From: Siderastrea siderea
Lineage: Eukaryota; Cnidaria; Anthozoa; Scleractinia; Rhizangiidae
Direction of reading: 5' to 3'
Length of the DNA stretch: 64,000 bases
NCBI GenBank assembly: GCA_964030785.1
Contig: OZ034967.1
Coordinates: 69,627,113 to 69,691,112 of the forward strand
Notes under the pieces: generated by a model
The model's input: the letters and a program-made list of their open reading frames with translations, nothing else
Database searches by the model: none
Told to the model about the DNA's origin: nothing
Made by a program: the position numbers and the translations under genes
In this document: positions 32,704 through 44,554 of the stretch, one piece after another
How the letters are laid out: the number at the start of each line of letters is the position of its first letter
Numbering within the stretch: the first letter of the stretch is position 1

Positions 32704-32926
32704 TTGTCTTTTGTAGTGTTCCGACCAATGGCGTACGAAGCCACGCCCATTTCTCAGCGCATGCATAAAAGCATCCCTCCAAATCGACTACCCATAATTA
32801 ACTCTCTTGCGGTGGACAGAAAGATAGGTTACGTTGCTTTAATTCTTGGCATCCAAACTAAGACCAACGTTGCAGCGTACAGAAAGCCCGAAATTGTCCC
32901 AGCCATAATTATTCACTATTGTCAGC
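32704..32926 (+). promoter_or_regulatory. Core promoter and 5' UTR of collagen copy 3
   Basis: CATAAAAG at 32764-32771 within GCATAAAAGCATCCCTCC, 163 bp before the ATG, as in copy 1. Confidence 0.55.
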
Positions 32927-33168
32927 ATGCGTTTCGCGGCTGTGTTAGTGATGTGCACTGCCTTTGTTCTCATGTCGGCCATGGATGAAACTATGGAAGG
33001 TGAAAATCAAAACTCCAATCAAGTGTTCACTGATGGCGCTGGCACTGATGAAAAACAGGCCTTGCTGCATCGAGAGCGAAGAGCTGTTAAAAATAACTCG
33101 AGCCCCAACCCTGTTATAGGGCACAATCCGCCCGATATTGAGAAACGATTGCAAGCCTTGGAAGAAAT
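32927..33168 (+). CDS. Collagen copy 3 exon 1
   Basis: Signal peptide, propeptide with RERRA, start of coil. The expected donor position 33169 reads AT instead of GT. Confidence 0.8.
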
Positions 33169-36100
33169 ATACGTTTTTTGTAGATACGTAACAGATTTTT
33201 AACTTCTAATTAACTGAACTAAATCTGAAGTTAGAACTTGAAGACGTTCTGTTTTGAGCGTATTCGTGCATTTTTACAATGCGATGATCTATCCTAATCG
33301 GATATCAAACGTGAACAGGAACGTAAACAAGAGTCAGTTTTGCCTGTGAAATGACACAAACGCAAAGTACGTTGCGTGATTAATGGCATGAGTAATGCTT
33401 TCAAAGTTATCAAAATTGCACGAGTCTTTTAACAGACAATTGCAAGTTTAGAATTTGAAAACATTACGAGTAGCCACTGACTGACATGAATTAAACGAGC
33501 AGATTTTGCGGGAACCTATAAATAGCATATTCCATGAAATAAAAGTTTGACAGTAAAATCTCACAGGCTTACTATAAAAATATTTGGTTCTACTTTGGAA
33601 GGAGGTCTTCGGATCTCATCTACATCTAAACTTTGTTAAGTCGGTAAAAAATCGCGAGATATCACACCAACTGTAAAAATCTGAATAAAACTAAGGCAAT
33701 GGAATGTTAAGAAGTAAATAAAACTAATACAGTAAAACTAATACAATGGAATATTTTGTAAAACTAATGCGATGGAATATTAAAAACTATTAACTAACTT
33801 AGATTTAAAACTATCTACAGACGTTGTATTTGCAATATCCTCGGGAAGGGAGTTCCATTCATTGATTGTTCGTGGGAAGAAAGAAAACTTAAAAATATCT
33901 TTCTTTGCCCTAGGAACTACAAACTTAAAAGCGTGGATCCGACGGGTTCGCCTTTCATTATTTGGTTTTAGATGGACTGCTACTGAAAAATCCCTCAGAT
34001 TGTGGGAGAGTTTATACATAAAAGATAGTCTGGCGGTTTTCCTTCTAGTGGCTAGGGTTTCCCAGTTAAGTTCCTGCAGCATTTCTGTCACGCTTGCATA
34101 GGGGTTGTAGTTGCCCGCGCAGAATCGCGCTGCCTTTCTCTGAACCCTCTCCAAGTTTGTAATCCTTCGAATCATTTCCGCAAAAATCTTCCGGTCATCT
34201 TCGCAAAACGTCGTTCGGTATAATCAGTTACCTTTGGAAGACCTAAATGGTAACTAGGATGTAATAGGTATTATGGAGTACAATTTTGGGATTAATTGTA
34301 CTGCTTTTGACCAATAAAATCGAGTAATTCTGTTGAGTGTACTCTAAATCTGCATGCCAGAGTGAATAGTGATTGACAGGGTACGAACTGAAATTTTGCG
34401 GTCCTCAATAACAGGCTATTGAATCAAGTTGAGAAAAAAGAGAAGACATTCAATTTAAAATTACAAATAAATTTGCAAAGATTAAAAAAATTTACGCTGA
34501 CCTGAATCAAACTGATCTTACCGCTGAAGAATAATAAATTGTAAAGGGTAACCTGGATGTAAGTTTCCAGTTCTACATTAATTCATTTACTACGTTCTTT
34601 AAGAACTTATAAGTTATTCTGTTTTCAAAACTCTGGAAAAGTAGAAGCTGAGAATTCCTTACAGTGTGTCTCTTTTCCCTCGCGTGCATACTAGAACAAG
34701 CAAACGATTACAAGTACTTGAAGCGAAGTACGTAAAGGGATCTTCACACCCTTCTAAGTCAGCGTGTTGCACGACACGCTGTCGCATGCTGATTGGTTTT
34801 TAGACTCTGAAACCCTGATAACTCTATTACGTCGATAAAAAAACAATGGACAAAAAATAGGACGAACGGACGAACCTCAAATCCTCATGGAGACCAGCTC
34901 TTTAACCCTTTAAGCCCCAACATCAGGAAGCATATTCTCCTCACTCTTCTCCATCTATTTAATATGGGACTAGTTGGGAGAATTTCCTTAAAAATCAAGA
35001 CATTTTTTCTCGAGTATTGATTTCTTTTGTTCTCGTGACCTGTATGTTTCATCAAGTTGATATTGTACGGAGAAAATAGATGCTTGTCACTATTGGGGCT
35101 TAAAGAGTTAAAGAAAATTAAAGCGAAACATAATTACATAACAACAATTTTTTGTCACACTGGTTTATATTTCAATTAGCCCAGGATCATGTTGGCACTA
35201 TAGGGAGTGTCTGTCCGCTTACTTCTGATGAAAATCCCATACCGATTTCCAGCGCCACTTTTCTTAGTAAATTCAGCCATGCCAGACAATACTGAGTCAG
35301 CGCCAATTCAAGTCGCTCATCAAATATAAAAATTGTTTTGAACATAAAACGAAATAGATAAAAAAATTATTTAAAATTCGATGACAACGTGGCTACATTC
35401 TGTCTTTCCTTTAAATGTGAGATAAACTGGCGAAGAAAAACTGGTTCTTAACTTCACTTCACTTTAGTTAAGTTTAATTTATTTTACTGATTTTGTTATT
35501 TTCCGTAAATAATATTTCTGTAGAATCGATGCAGTGCTCCTCCTTGCAGCAAGATCAAGTGGCTCGCCTGGGCCTCCCGGACCCCCAGGTAAAACTGGAC
35601 CAACTGGAAAAGTTGGACCACGTGGACCGACTGGAAAAACTGGACCAACTGGGTATCAGGGACCTCCAGGATCCCAAGGTCCCAAAGGGAAGTCAGGGGT
35701 GAATTATGTTCGCTGGGGAAAGACCACGTGTCCTAGCGCCAGTGCCCAGTTGGTGTACCGAGGTAAGGATAAATTCTTTAATCCACAAAGTCAACATACA
35801 AATTCTCCTTACTCAGTCCATACATGTCTCATAGTACCAGTACGGAGAAGTTGCCTAAACGTCAAAACGATTCCCCTTTGGTGATCATTTCCGTAATTCT
35901 TATGACCTGTGAGCTTGATGAGGCACTGACGTTATAAGGGGAAATTAATTAACAATTATCCTGCGAAATCGCGCGGAATATCACCTGATACTTAGCCGAC
36001 GAGGCCGTAGGCCGAGTTGGCTAAATCAGGGGATATTCCGCAAGATTGAGCAGGATAATTGTTTTATTATTCAACAAATTCCCATCGCCTACCATTTTCA

Positions 36101-39100
36101 GAACGAGAAAAACTACGGCTCTATGATAAAAACGCTAAAAGCTAGCGACACATAAGCTTAATAAAAATCAAAACAGAACTTCAAGAAATCGAAGTTTACT
36201 ACCGTTCACTTAAAAAGACTTATTTACAAACTCATGTTTGGAAATGACAAGACAAAGGAAAAAAAATACTGCTACCTTACCGAGAATAAGTCCTCTTCCT
36301 GTGGATTAAAATCTTTTCAACTTTAGTTTTTACAACTTTCCGTGAGCAAGTGTGCTGCTTCGTTCGCAATAGCATTTTCTTGGTTGAGTTCTCACTATGA
36401 AAATTCCAAGTCAACCTCTGGATATCTTTGTGAGCTGAAGCAAATACTTGTTGACTTTTTGAGAGCATTTAATCGTGGAAAGTTTCTTCCAGAGAGTTAA
36501 AATTTACGGAGAACACTGCTAAAACTGCCTCGCTTTTCAAAATGGCCGCCAAACAAGCAGTGAAAGAAAATCTGCAGTGCACTTCCAAATATGGTCATTT
36601 ACGTATATCGCAGGATATCTGTCATGTAGGATGACAGATATTGAGGGCTTCCTTACCATATATGGGCATAGTGACAATTTGTTGAATAATAAATACTGAT
36701 AACTGTTAAGGTGTTAACAAAGGATAGTAATTTCCTGGAACCAGGTTTCTCTTATTCGCTATTATAATTGATTAATTTAAAAAGAAATGGTAACTTTTTT
36801 CTTGCAATTGGTTGATACGGTTCCTAACAAGCGGTTTGTTTCGCGAAACGACAACAGATTAACGTAAGATCTAGAATAAACACAAGCCCTGACAAAATTT
36901 GGCCTGATCAGAGATTACCCGGCTCCTTTATTAACTACAAGTTTAACACACTACTCAGACAGTTGATACCCACGCAAGAGCACTCCATGTTAGCAGACTG
37001 TTTTGGCGTCCACCTATTAATTGTTAGCTCCAAATTTCAATTTTAAAACTCCATAACATCATTACTCTGACTACTCATTTGTCCCATAAATCACCCCAAA
37101 TTTCATAAAACATCACATAACATCAGAGTACAAGCGATGAAGTCCCTTGGATGTCTTGAAATGCTAACGAAATAATGCCACAAAATCGTCATAAAGTGAA
37201 AAAGTGGTATTTTGGGTGTAACTCCACGTCCCACAGTCATTCATTACTATAGAAGTTAACATTTCTGAAAATTACATCACTTCTGCAGTGCTTGGTCCCT
37301 TCCACTCGTTTCGCCGTGACTCAGCTTAAGGTTTCGATTCGCCATGCTAATCAGGGGCGTAGCCAGCATTTTTTCAGAGGTACGCACATTTTTCCAAATT
37401 CAGTAGGGGAAATTACCCTCCCCCCCCCCCCCCCCAATTTCAGTTAAGGTGGCCGAACACAGTTTTCTCGTACTTATGCGTTATTCATCGTTATTTTCAA
37501 ACCACTGGCAGTTGGGCGGCCAAAATTGGCAAGATGCAAGTTCAACTAAAAAAGATTATATTTTGATATGTTTTACTGGACTAATTACCGTTGCCATGGC
37601 AACACAGCTGTTAATATACCAGCATTAAATAATGGTTTTAATTTATTGTCAGAAAATCCAGTCGTTAGATTTTTTCCATCATTTGTCACTAGAAAACTCA
37701 GAAAAATACTGGCCTTCTGACACTGGTCTCGTGAAGTTTTGACAGAGAGATCTGTAATTTTGTGTTCTGCATTTTAACGTTTTCTGAACAAGTCTTCTGT
37801 CAGATTTCAAATTTTATTTGCAAGCGAGTTAAGCGTGCTCTGAACTATTTTTCTACCAAATTTCATGAAATTCTAACGAGCGATTCCGTAGAAATCAGTG
37901 CGTTTCCACTAACTGGCCATGCGGTCACAATTTTCCGGTTAACTGTGCATGCGTTGCATTTGACAGGGTTCTCAATCTTTCTCGATCCATTTAAACAATC
38001 CCAGAAAGGCAGGGTATTTTCCAATAGTATTACCATTAATACACTGAAAAACAAACGTTTTCACATATAACAAACTGTTTGATTGCTAAGACGGAAAAAA
38101 AACACTTACGCAATCTTGACTGAACAAAATAAAATGATCGATGTACAGGGGCCTTGTTTTTCTTAAAGCTTTGTGCGCGCCCTAATTCACGTCAGCAGCA
38201 CAAATCGTAGAGCGCGCGCAAACTGTGTTCAGACACCTTCATGATTAGTGCTGGGGTCCTCCGGTTGTTTATTATCAGCAGTGCAATGCAAGGAAGTAGT
38301 ATCTCAGTGTTTCGCAATTGAATGTTGTTATTATTGCACATCACATACTTTTTTTTTCGTTGACTTATTCAACTAGTGCAAAGTGTACCTATAGTAAGAT
38401 AGCTCTGCCCATGTTTCACTAAGTTTCATCCTTCTTACAAATGTTTTTAGGCGATCAGTGCACAACGTTATTAAGAACCGAATAAGGAGCTTCTGAAACT
38501 AGGTAAAATGACCTATGGGTGTTACAAGTTGCAACACATTGCAACACATGTTTATAAGCACAGGGATAGTCTTCGATCTTTCTTCCCAGCAAACTCTGAG
38601 ATAACTTCCTTGTGTTTATGTACATGAAGGACCGCTAATGAAGGCAATCTCTCATCAGACACGGTGTTCTGAAGTGCCATTTGGAGCCTCTTCATGCCAC
38701 TTCTACGACGCAAGTTGACACAGGATACGTCAGAAGCGTCGTCGTAACTACATAAATTCCTGGGTACAATTCTACATTAGTGTGGTCCAGCGTTTCGACC
38801 AAGGTTTGGAGATCGCCATCTTCATTCGTCCGCCACAGATGACGCCACCTAGTGACTTCTCGTTTGAAATCATCGAGAGACATGTGCATGTCTTCTCCAT
38901 AGTGGCTATATATTTTTCCCACCCCTTTTTGCTGAAATTCAAATTGAATATCAAAAATTTATGTAAACAAGTGAAGTGAGACTCTCATTCGTACTAGCTA
39001 ATGTAAAGGTGTTATCAAAAAGTACCACGAACTAGTTGTGTGCCTGGAAGCCCTGTAAGGGTTTCACTAGCAACTCGTTGACTTCAAATATTAGGAAGAT

Positions 39101-42100
39101 GTACCTGCTTTAACGTTGGCACGGTGTTGCCGCCTTCCTGTTCTTCTAGGAATACTTGAATCGATGTTGTATAAAGCAGCAATCTCTGTGGCCTTCTCTA
39201 GTAGCGCTTCCCAGACATCCTCGTCTTCCTTGGATGCTATCACCAGATCTTATTCAGAGCTCTACACCCATTTTACCGTTATTGGCATCGTAATGCATTT
39301 TATTCTCCATGAAGCTATAGTAAACTCTTCGGTGATTATTTTGTTAGCTACCAGGTAATAAGAAATGGAAGCAAAGTAGCTATTACCTGATGGTATACCG
39401 ATGATCGGTGGGTATATTCAAACACGTGCTGCAAAATCACAGTCGTTATGACGAAATCCCACTTGAGGATAAACGAAATGCAGCCCCCAAGCTTTATTGT
39501 CTCCTCCTTCACTTAGCTCATTAAGCGTGTGCTGTGCAGTAGTCTATTTCCATCTCTTTCGAAGCTACGAGAAGTTTTCACCTGGAGCGCTAGCATTAGA
39601 ATTAAACTATTTAGCTTATAATGAGATCTCGTCGTTTGTGAAAGCACTTTGCTTTCCCTTTGTCTTCGCAGCGACAAAATGAGATCTATGATCAAACTGT
39701 TGTCGCGATGCGTGTTTGAAAGAGTATGCACTTTGGTTTGCAGTCAAAATACCGACGTTAACAAATAGGTCATAAGGCATAAAAATATTCATGCCAGATA
39801 GAAACTAAAACTGTTCACAATGCCACAGTTTGAGTCGATTTCGTCAAAAAGGACACCTTTATGGGGACATCGTTCGCTGAAAATTTGGCCAAAAAGCTGC
39901 TTCCCGTTTGTTTTTTCGCCGACAACGTTGTTGGCAACATCTACCAGATTTAAAGCATCATCAGTTTAAAAAGTATTCTTGAAGTTACAAGGTCTGTTAA
40001 AATTCAAACATTTCGAAACATGGGGGTCCTGGACTACTGTCAGAACATAAACTGACGTGACGAACTGGATGTTTCTCGAAAACCATGTTTGGGTGTGCAC
40101 GTTTACACAATTTTTGGCGCAGAGTTTTGGTTCATGTTGCCATCCTTTACTAATTTGAATTAATCTTGATGCCATTAGACAATTTGCTGACTTCAAGGAA
40201 CTCATGAAATCAAGATGTTGGATTTTTTAGAATATAATTTATTTGTATTGTAATGTACGTTTTTTCGTCATTGGACGACCACAAAAACACTTGACACTCT
40301 TTATTATAACTGTTTATGTAGGATACACAACCAATGTCTTCCACGTTTCACCGTTATAGCTCAAAACACTGTACTCAGTTCCACCTCCTTCCGTGGGCCA
40401 ACTTTCCTTTTATGCCCACTTCAAGATGGCGGCTGCGTAACGCCTCTTGCAGAAAAAATCGGTTGGATTCAAAACAACTCTCTGCTGCTTCTCCAAAAAT
40501 ACAACACCAAAATGGTTTTTTTCTCGAACTATCCTTCACCTTGTATTATGCGAACACCGGTCGTTTTGTAATAATAATGAAAGAAATTTGACTAAACAAA
40601 AATTGCGACCTATTGCTGAAGCCAAACAGCAAAGCAGTGCTTAATTTAAAGTGTTTGACGCCTTATTAATCTGAAGACGTAATAGCTAAAAGATTGGTTG
40701 TTTAAGATAATGAGAGGTTTGCGTAAATGTCCGCTACCTTGAAGTGGCGTAGAAAGAAATAAGCCCGCCCCGGTCGCAGAAGACATAACTATGTGTAGAA
40801 CCGGGTTTTTCAAGCATGATTCATCTGCTATGATTCGCCCGCCTTGATTCTCTCAAAATCACAAAGTAGTGAATGAAATTAGCAAATTCTTTGCTTTTTT
40901 GCAATTGTTCATATCCCAGGAAGTTAGTATTTCTACTGTAAACTCATTTTATTCGCAATGTTTAGAATTATTTCGTGACCATGGCGAATCGCGGTTCGCC
41001 AAGGTCATGCAATAATTTTGGAAATTTGCAAATGAAATAAGTTTACAGAGGAATTACACACTTTTCTGAGATATGACTTGACTTGATCCTCTTAGCCCCT
41101 CGAGAGGCATAGGGCTTCCACCATAGCTTTCCACCGAATTTTGTTGTTTGCTAGCAACTTGGCCTCGCCCCATGTCCTCCCGATGTTCTCCAGTTCCTTA
41201 GACACCGTGCGCCTCCACGACTGCTTCGGTCTGCCTGTACTTCTCCTTTCCTGGGGGTTCCACTCCATGGCCATACGTGTGGTGTTGTTTGGCGCCTTCC
41301 TCAGAGTATGGCCAATCCATTTCCACTTCCTGCGCTTTATTGTGGTTTCTACATCATCTGTGCAGCGCACTTCATACCTTGCCTCGCTCCCCGCTGTATT
41401 GGGTTAATGGGGATTGTTCCTTCTCTTTCTGCTCCCGAAGGGGCATCCAGTGAATTAGCTATAGTTTCAGTTTCCGTAACCAGCAAAATCTAGCACGCGG
41501 TGGTTAGCCTTCGTGCTTTCACCAGAGCCCCGTTAGCCACCATAGGCGTTGCCCAGGATCCACGACGAGGACGTGGGGTTGGTCTTCTGGATCCCTTCTG
41601 AGATATAAACGATCATAAAAGAGCAATCAGATAATTTCTTTCATCGCTTTTTGGTTATGAGAAAATCAAGACGGGCGAACTACAGCCAGCGAATCATGCT
41701 TGAAAAACCCGGGTCTACACATAGCAGTGAAAACAGCTGTGAAGGCCGCCCTGAATAAGGTCTGGGTAAATATATTGACACTGGTACAGTTTTTACATGT
41801 CAATAGCCTATTGGAACCACAATCATTAAATCCCGCCGAATCATTTCAGTCTTTCTAGATTGCAAACATAAGAATATGCAGCAAACCCCCTCAAGTTGCC
41901 AATCATTAAAATAAACTCCTGCGTGCTATTCGTTAGCAGTAAGCGCTTCGAGTATTCGACACTGTCTCTCTTCACCCAGGCATAGAAATGTGTACCAGCG
42001 ATCTGCTGGGAAAAGGTTTCCATCCAAGGGGGGGGGGGGGGGGGGGGGGCGTAGCACTGCTAAGCACCTGTCTTGTGGGCCCTAAGCTCGCAAAAAGAAT

Positions 42101-42673
42101 TTACTTTTTTTGCTATTGGATGTATTAAGGAAGATATCATGGTAAAGCTCTTTTATACAGGATCATCTCATGCTGACTGTTTGTTAATTAGGTCAAATAG
42201 GTGGAGAAGGCCACGGTCACCCTGGTGGTGGAGTGAACTACCTTTGCCTTCCGGACAGTCTACGGCACGGCAGGTACAAAGACGGCGTCACAAACGGTGG
42301 ATACGTGTACGGCACTGGGTATCAACTCAATTACTTCAATCCCTTCAGAAGGAATCTTCATAACCATGATGCACCGTGTGCTGTTTGCTTCATGAGTTCA
42401 CGTAGTTCAGTGCTGATGATGCCCGCAAGGAATGACTGTCCTTCTGGATGGACCGAGGAGTATCATGGGTACGTGGTGGCTGAAAAAGACGACCACAGGA
42501 AGTCAAGTGAGTATATCTGCGTTGACAAGAATGCAGAGGCCGTTCCCGGTAGTGGGGCCAAGAGGAATGGTGCATTGCTGTACACTGTAGAATCGCATGT
42601 GTGTATCTCAATTTCATCGCCATGTCATTATGTCAACGGTAGAGAGTTGACATGCCCTGTGTGCACCAAGTGA
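32927..42673 (+). CDS. Short-chain collagen copy 3, possibly a pseudogene (intron 1 splice sites lost)
   Basis: Homologous exon segments are 32927-33168, 34686-34727, 35524-35762 and 42192-42673, together 334 residues in one frame. Domain order is that of copies 1 and 2: signal peptide, RERR propeptide, coil, 15 Gly-X-Y triplets, ten-cysteine domain (two extra residues in CISISSPC). Coding sequence is intact. However, the intron 1 donor GTAAGC has become ATACGT, and the exon 2 acceptor CAG has become CGT. An upstream AG at 34663-34664 would be in phase, but I found no in-phase donor for exon 1. The exon 2 donor GTACGT remains. Intron 1 also holds an antisense LINE. Either the gene is dead or it uses unusual splicing. 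I saw no matching AATAAA block after the stop. Confidence 0.75.
33615..34155 (-). mobile_element. CR1/L2-like LINE 3' end in intron 1 of copy 3
   Basis: An antisense insertion relative to copies 1 and 2, whose sequence is continuous here (GGATCAACTTTGT...). The ORF at 33780-34175 on the minus strand reads [53 protein letters not shown] and FKSKL, the standard C-terminus of CR1/L2/Jockey reverse transcriptases. The catalytic RT is not present. AACTTTGT/AAGTTTGT at the two edges may be a target-site duplication. Confidence 0.8.
34686..34727 (+). CDS. Collagen copy 3 exon 2
   Basis: 42-nt homologue of exon 2. Bases 34684-34685 are GT where AG is expected. The donor is GTACGT. The junction codon changes from Arg to Lys. 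Confidence 0.65.
35524..35762 (+). CDS. Collagen copy 3 exon 3 (Gly-X-Y region)
   Basis: 239 nt after TCTGTAG; 15 triplets; donor GTAAGG at 35763. Confidence 0.88.
35955..36702. mobile_element. ~750-bp insertion in intron 3 of copy 3
   Basis: Copies 1 and 2 are collinear across this point, and copy 3 resumes at ACTGATAACTGTTAAGG. The insert starts with an imperfect palindrome (GCGGAATATCACCTGA / TCAGGGGATATTCCGC), and has TTATTCAACAAATT at 36063 against AATTTGTTGAATAA near 36672. No coding sequence recognised. Confidence 0.6.
37446..38241. mobile_element. DNA element with terminal inverted repeats, intron 3 of copy 3
   Basis: AAGGTGGCCGAACACAGTTT at the left and AAACTGTGTTCAGACACCTT at the right are near-perfect inverted ends about 795 bp apart. 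A poly-C tract (37421-37434) precedes it. The plus-strand frame at 37762-38070 has no recognisable domain. Confidence 0.65.
38690..39260 (-). pseudogene. hAT transposase fragment
   Basis: The minus strand first reads [20 protein letters not shown] and [16 protein letters not shown] (39115-39250), where RRxGRQ is typical of hAT/ZMYM1-like transposases. After a degenerate gap it reads [12 protein letters not shown], then [17 protein letters not shown] and [10 protein letters not shown] (38692-38922), the start of the hAT C-terminal dimerisation region. Frames shift and stops intervene. No terminal repeats were identified. Confidence 0.65.
40042..40330. repeat. Repeat shared with intron 3 of copy 2
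   Basis: Matches 25165-25385 (CCATGTTTGGGYGTGCA, GTTTTGGTT, CCAT-AGACAATT). It is part of the duplicated intron 3. Confidence 0.55.
40789..41724. mobile_element. Fold-back DNA element interrupted by an RTE fragment
   Basis: Terminal inverted repeats of about 130 bp (TTTTTCAAGCATGATTC with its complement, and ATGTGTAGA/TCTACACAT) frame the region. A second, internal palindrome of about 110 bp lies at 40937-41047 (GTAAACTCATTTTATTCGC against its near complement). The RTE piece at 41074-41597 sits between copies of TTCTGAGATAT. Confidence 0.65.
41074..41597 (-). mobile_element. RTE-type LINE fragment
   Basis: The minus-strand frame at 41092-41370 contains [38 protein letters not shown] and [14 protein letters not shown], the C-terminal end of RTE-clade reverse transcriptases. 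The 3' end reads GATCAAGTCAAGTC. The 11-bp direct repeat TTCTGAGATAT on both sides is a likely target-site duplication. About 220 bp at the 5' side have no recognised coding. Confidence 0.75.
42032..42049. repeat. Poly-G run
   Basis: A run of more than 15 G ending GGGGC, about 140 bp upstream of exon 4 of collagen copy 3. It may be a sequencing or assembly weak point. Confidence 0.8.
42192..42673 (+). CDS. Collagen copy 3 exon 4 (C-terminal domain)
   Basis: 482 nt after TAATTAG, ending TGA 42671-42673. All ten cysteines are kept. CAVC at the end is CPVC. Confidence 0.9.
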
Positions 42674-42834
42674 GGGAAAGACTAGCTTTGTGTTAATTTT
42701 AAGCAATTTTCAGCAATTAATTAGGGAATTTTAAACAGTTACAGTTAAAAGAGTTGATGATTATTTTATTAATACGCAGTTGGTAAAGTTCTTTTCCTCC
42801 TGTGTCGATCTGGGAAACAATTAATCAATGAAAC

Positions 42835-43245
42835 GTGCGGCACTAAAATTTTGCAGGTTCTAATTTTTGCGATTTTTGCGGGTTTTTTTCGTGATCCACA
42901 AAACACAGTTCCCACAAAATAAAATTACCGCAATTTTTTTTCCGCAAAAATTTACTTCACTGTAGAAAATATATCCAAAAATACTGGTTTGAAGGAGAAA
43001 ATACCATAGATAACTCGGTGGATAATACACCAAGTGGTAACCTAGTTATTGTCTATCCATTGTAGTATAATAGAGTGACATTCCCATGTTGTTTCATCTG
43101 TAGCTCGATTGCATGTACTCAAATAAAAGAAAAACCAAAATGTTCCATTTGAACGCGACTTCCAGAAAACCGCAAAAATTAATTCCTAGCAAGAAAAACC
43201 AGTCTTTTCCAATCGTAAAAATTAGTTCCCGCAAAACACAAGAGT
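42835..43245. mobile_element. MITE copy A (right end missing)
   Basis: Starts TGCGGCACTAAAATTTTGC. It shares about 400 bp with 58771-59222, including CATAGATAACTCGGTGGATA and GAACGCGACTTCCAGAAAA. Confidence 0.65.
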
Positions 43246-43249
43246 GGCT

Positions 43250-44030
43250 GATCCAGTATTTTTTAGGGGGGGGGTGAGGGGGGGGGGCTGACAGAATGAT
43301 ATCGGGACAATCCGAGACAAAATCGCCTCACTAATAGTTTTGTCCCCTTTCTTAACTTCAAGCTTTAACGACCCCAGAGAGAGGGGTGGCTAGCCACCCA
43401 TACCCCCCGGATCCTCCCCTGGGCTGGCCATAGCATACAGTTCTTTGTGTCAGTGCAGACAAGCCATGACTTGGTAAATATTTCTGCAGCGATGCCGGCA
43501 AGAAAAATTTCGCTATTTTTGAGAATTTATAACGCATGTATGAAGAGATGACTATGGCTTTACATTTCCGCTTAATGGGCTACTGCATGTGCAACTGAAA
43601 ATTTAGTAGAGGATTAACAGACGCCTTCGTCCTGCTTACGCACACGAAGAACTGAAAATTTGTAAAATTTCTTTTGAAAGTTGTCCCATCTAGTATGGCC
43701 TATTGTTTAATTCCTATTTGATATGACAAGACAAGCAGGTTCCTACAAAATAATCAACCTTTCTTTCATTGCTGACGCAATATCCCATATTTGTAATTTT
43801 GCTAGTTTTTTTTACGTATTTTGCTAGTCACCACTGTCTTTGCTAGTGTAAATACTGTATTGTAAGTAGTATTCCTTTATTGTATTAACATAAAGCTTGT
43901 AAGTAGTGTATTTTCTTGTACTCTTGTATTTTGCTATTGTGATTGCAATTAAAAAAACGAGTATGGCCTATGTAAAAAATACCAGATTTCTGTGGAATGA
44001 ATGAGAAAAAAACCAAGCCGTATCACTATT
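43250..44030. other. Unassigned DNA
   Basis: G-rich low-complexity tract at 43266-43289. Otherwise nothing recognised. Confidence 0.5.
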
Positions 44031-44554
44031 GTGTTGCTTGGAGGTCGAAGAAGCAAACATCCTATTTTGTCCAATTAAGATCACCCCTTCCATCGATTTG
44101 TGATGGAAATTCTTTAAATGTGTCGTTATGGTTTACCGATACTATTATCGCTTGTTAAGAACGTAAGACACCCCTTGCGTTAACTAGAAGAGCACATTCA
44201 AGCTAACAACTGAACATAAGACTGCGGGGCTAATGACTCTCTACTTCTGCAGCGGATACAACCGTCAAAGGGATTGGTAGAGGTATGGATAAAAGTGACT
44301 GCGCATGCCTTTCTGAAAGTGGCTGATATCCACTAAATTTTTATCTTTCAAATATTTTTATCAAGGGGATGTTGTTGACCTTCGTAGTTTTACAAGTATC
44401 CTACAGCGTAAACGTCAGGCATACTATCGACCTGGCAAAGAAGTCGAGCAAAAACGCAATCTTAAAACTGTTCAGTTGCTTTAGATGTGGAGACAAAACT
44501 ACTGAAACGTCAAGTAACAAACGGACTTTCAAATTACAAAAATTACTTCAACTA

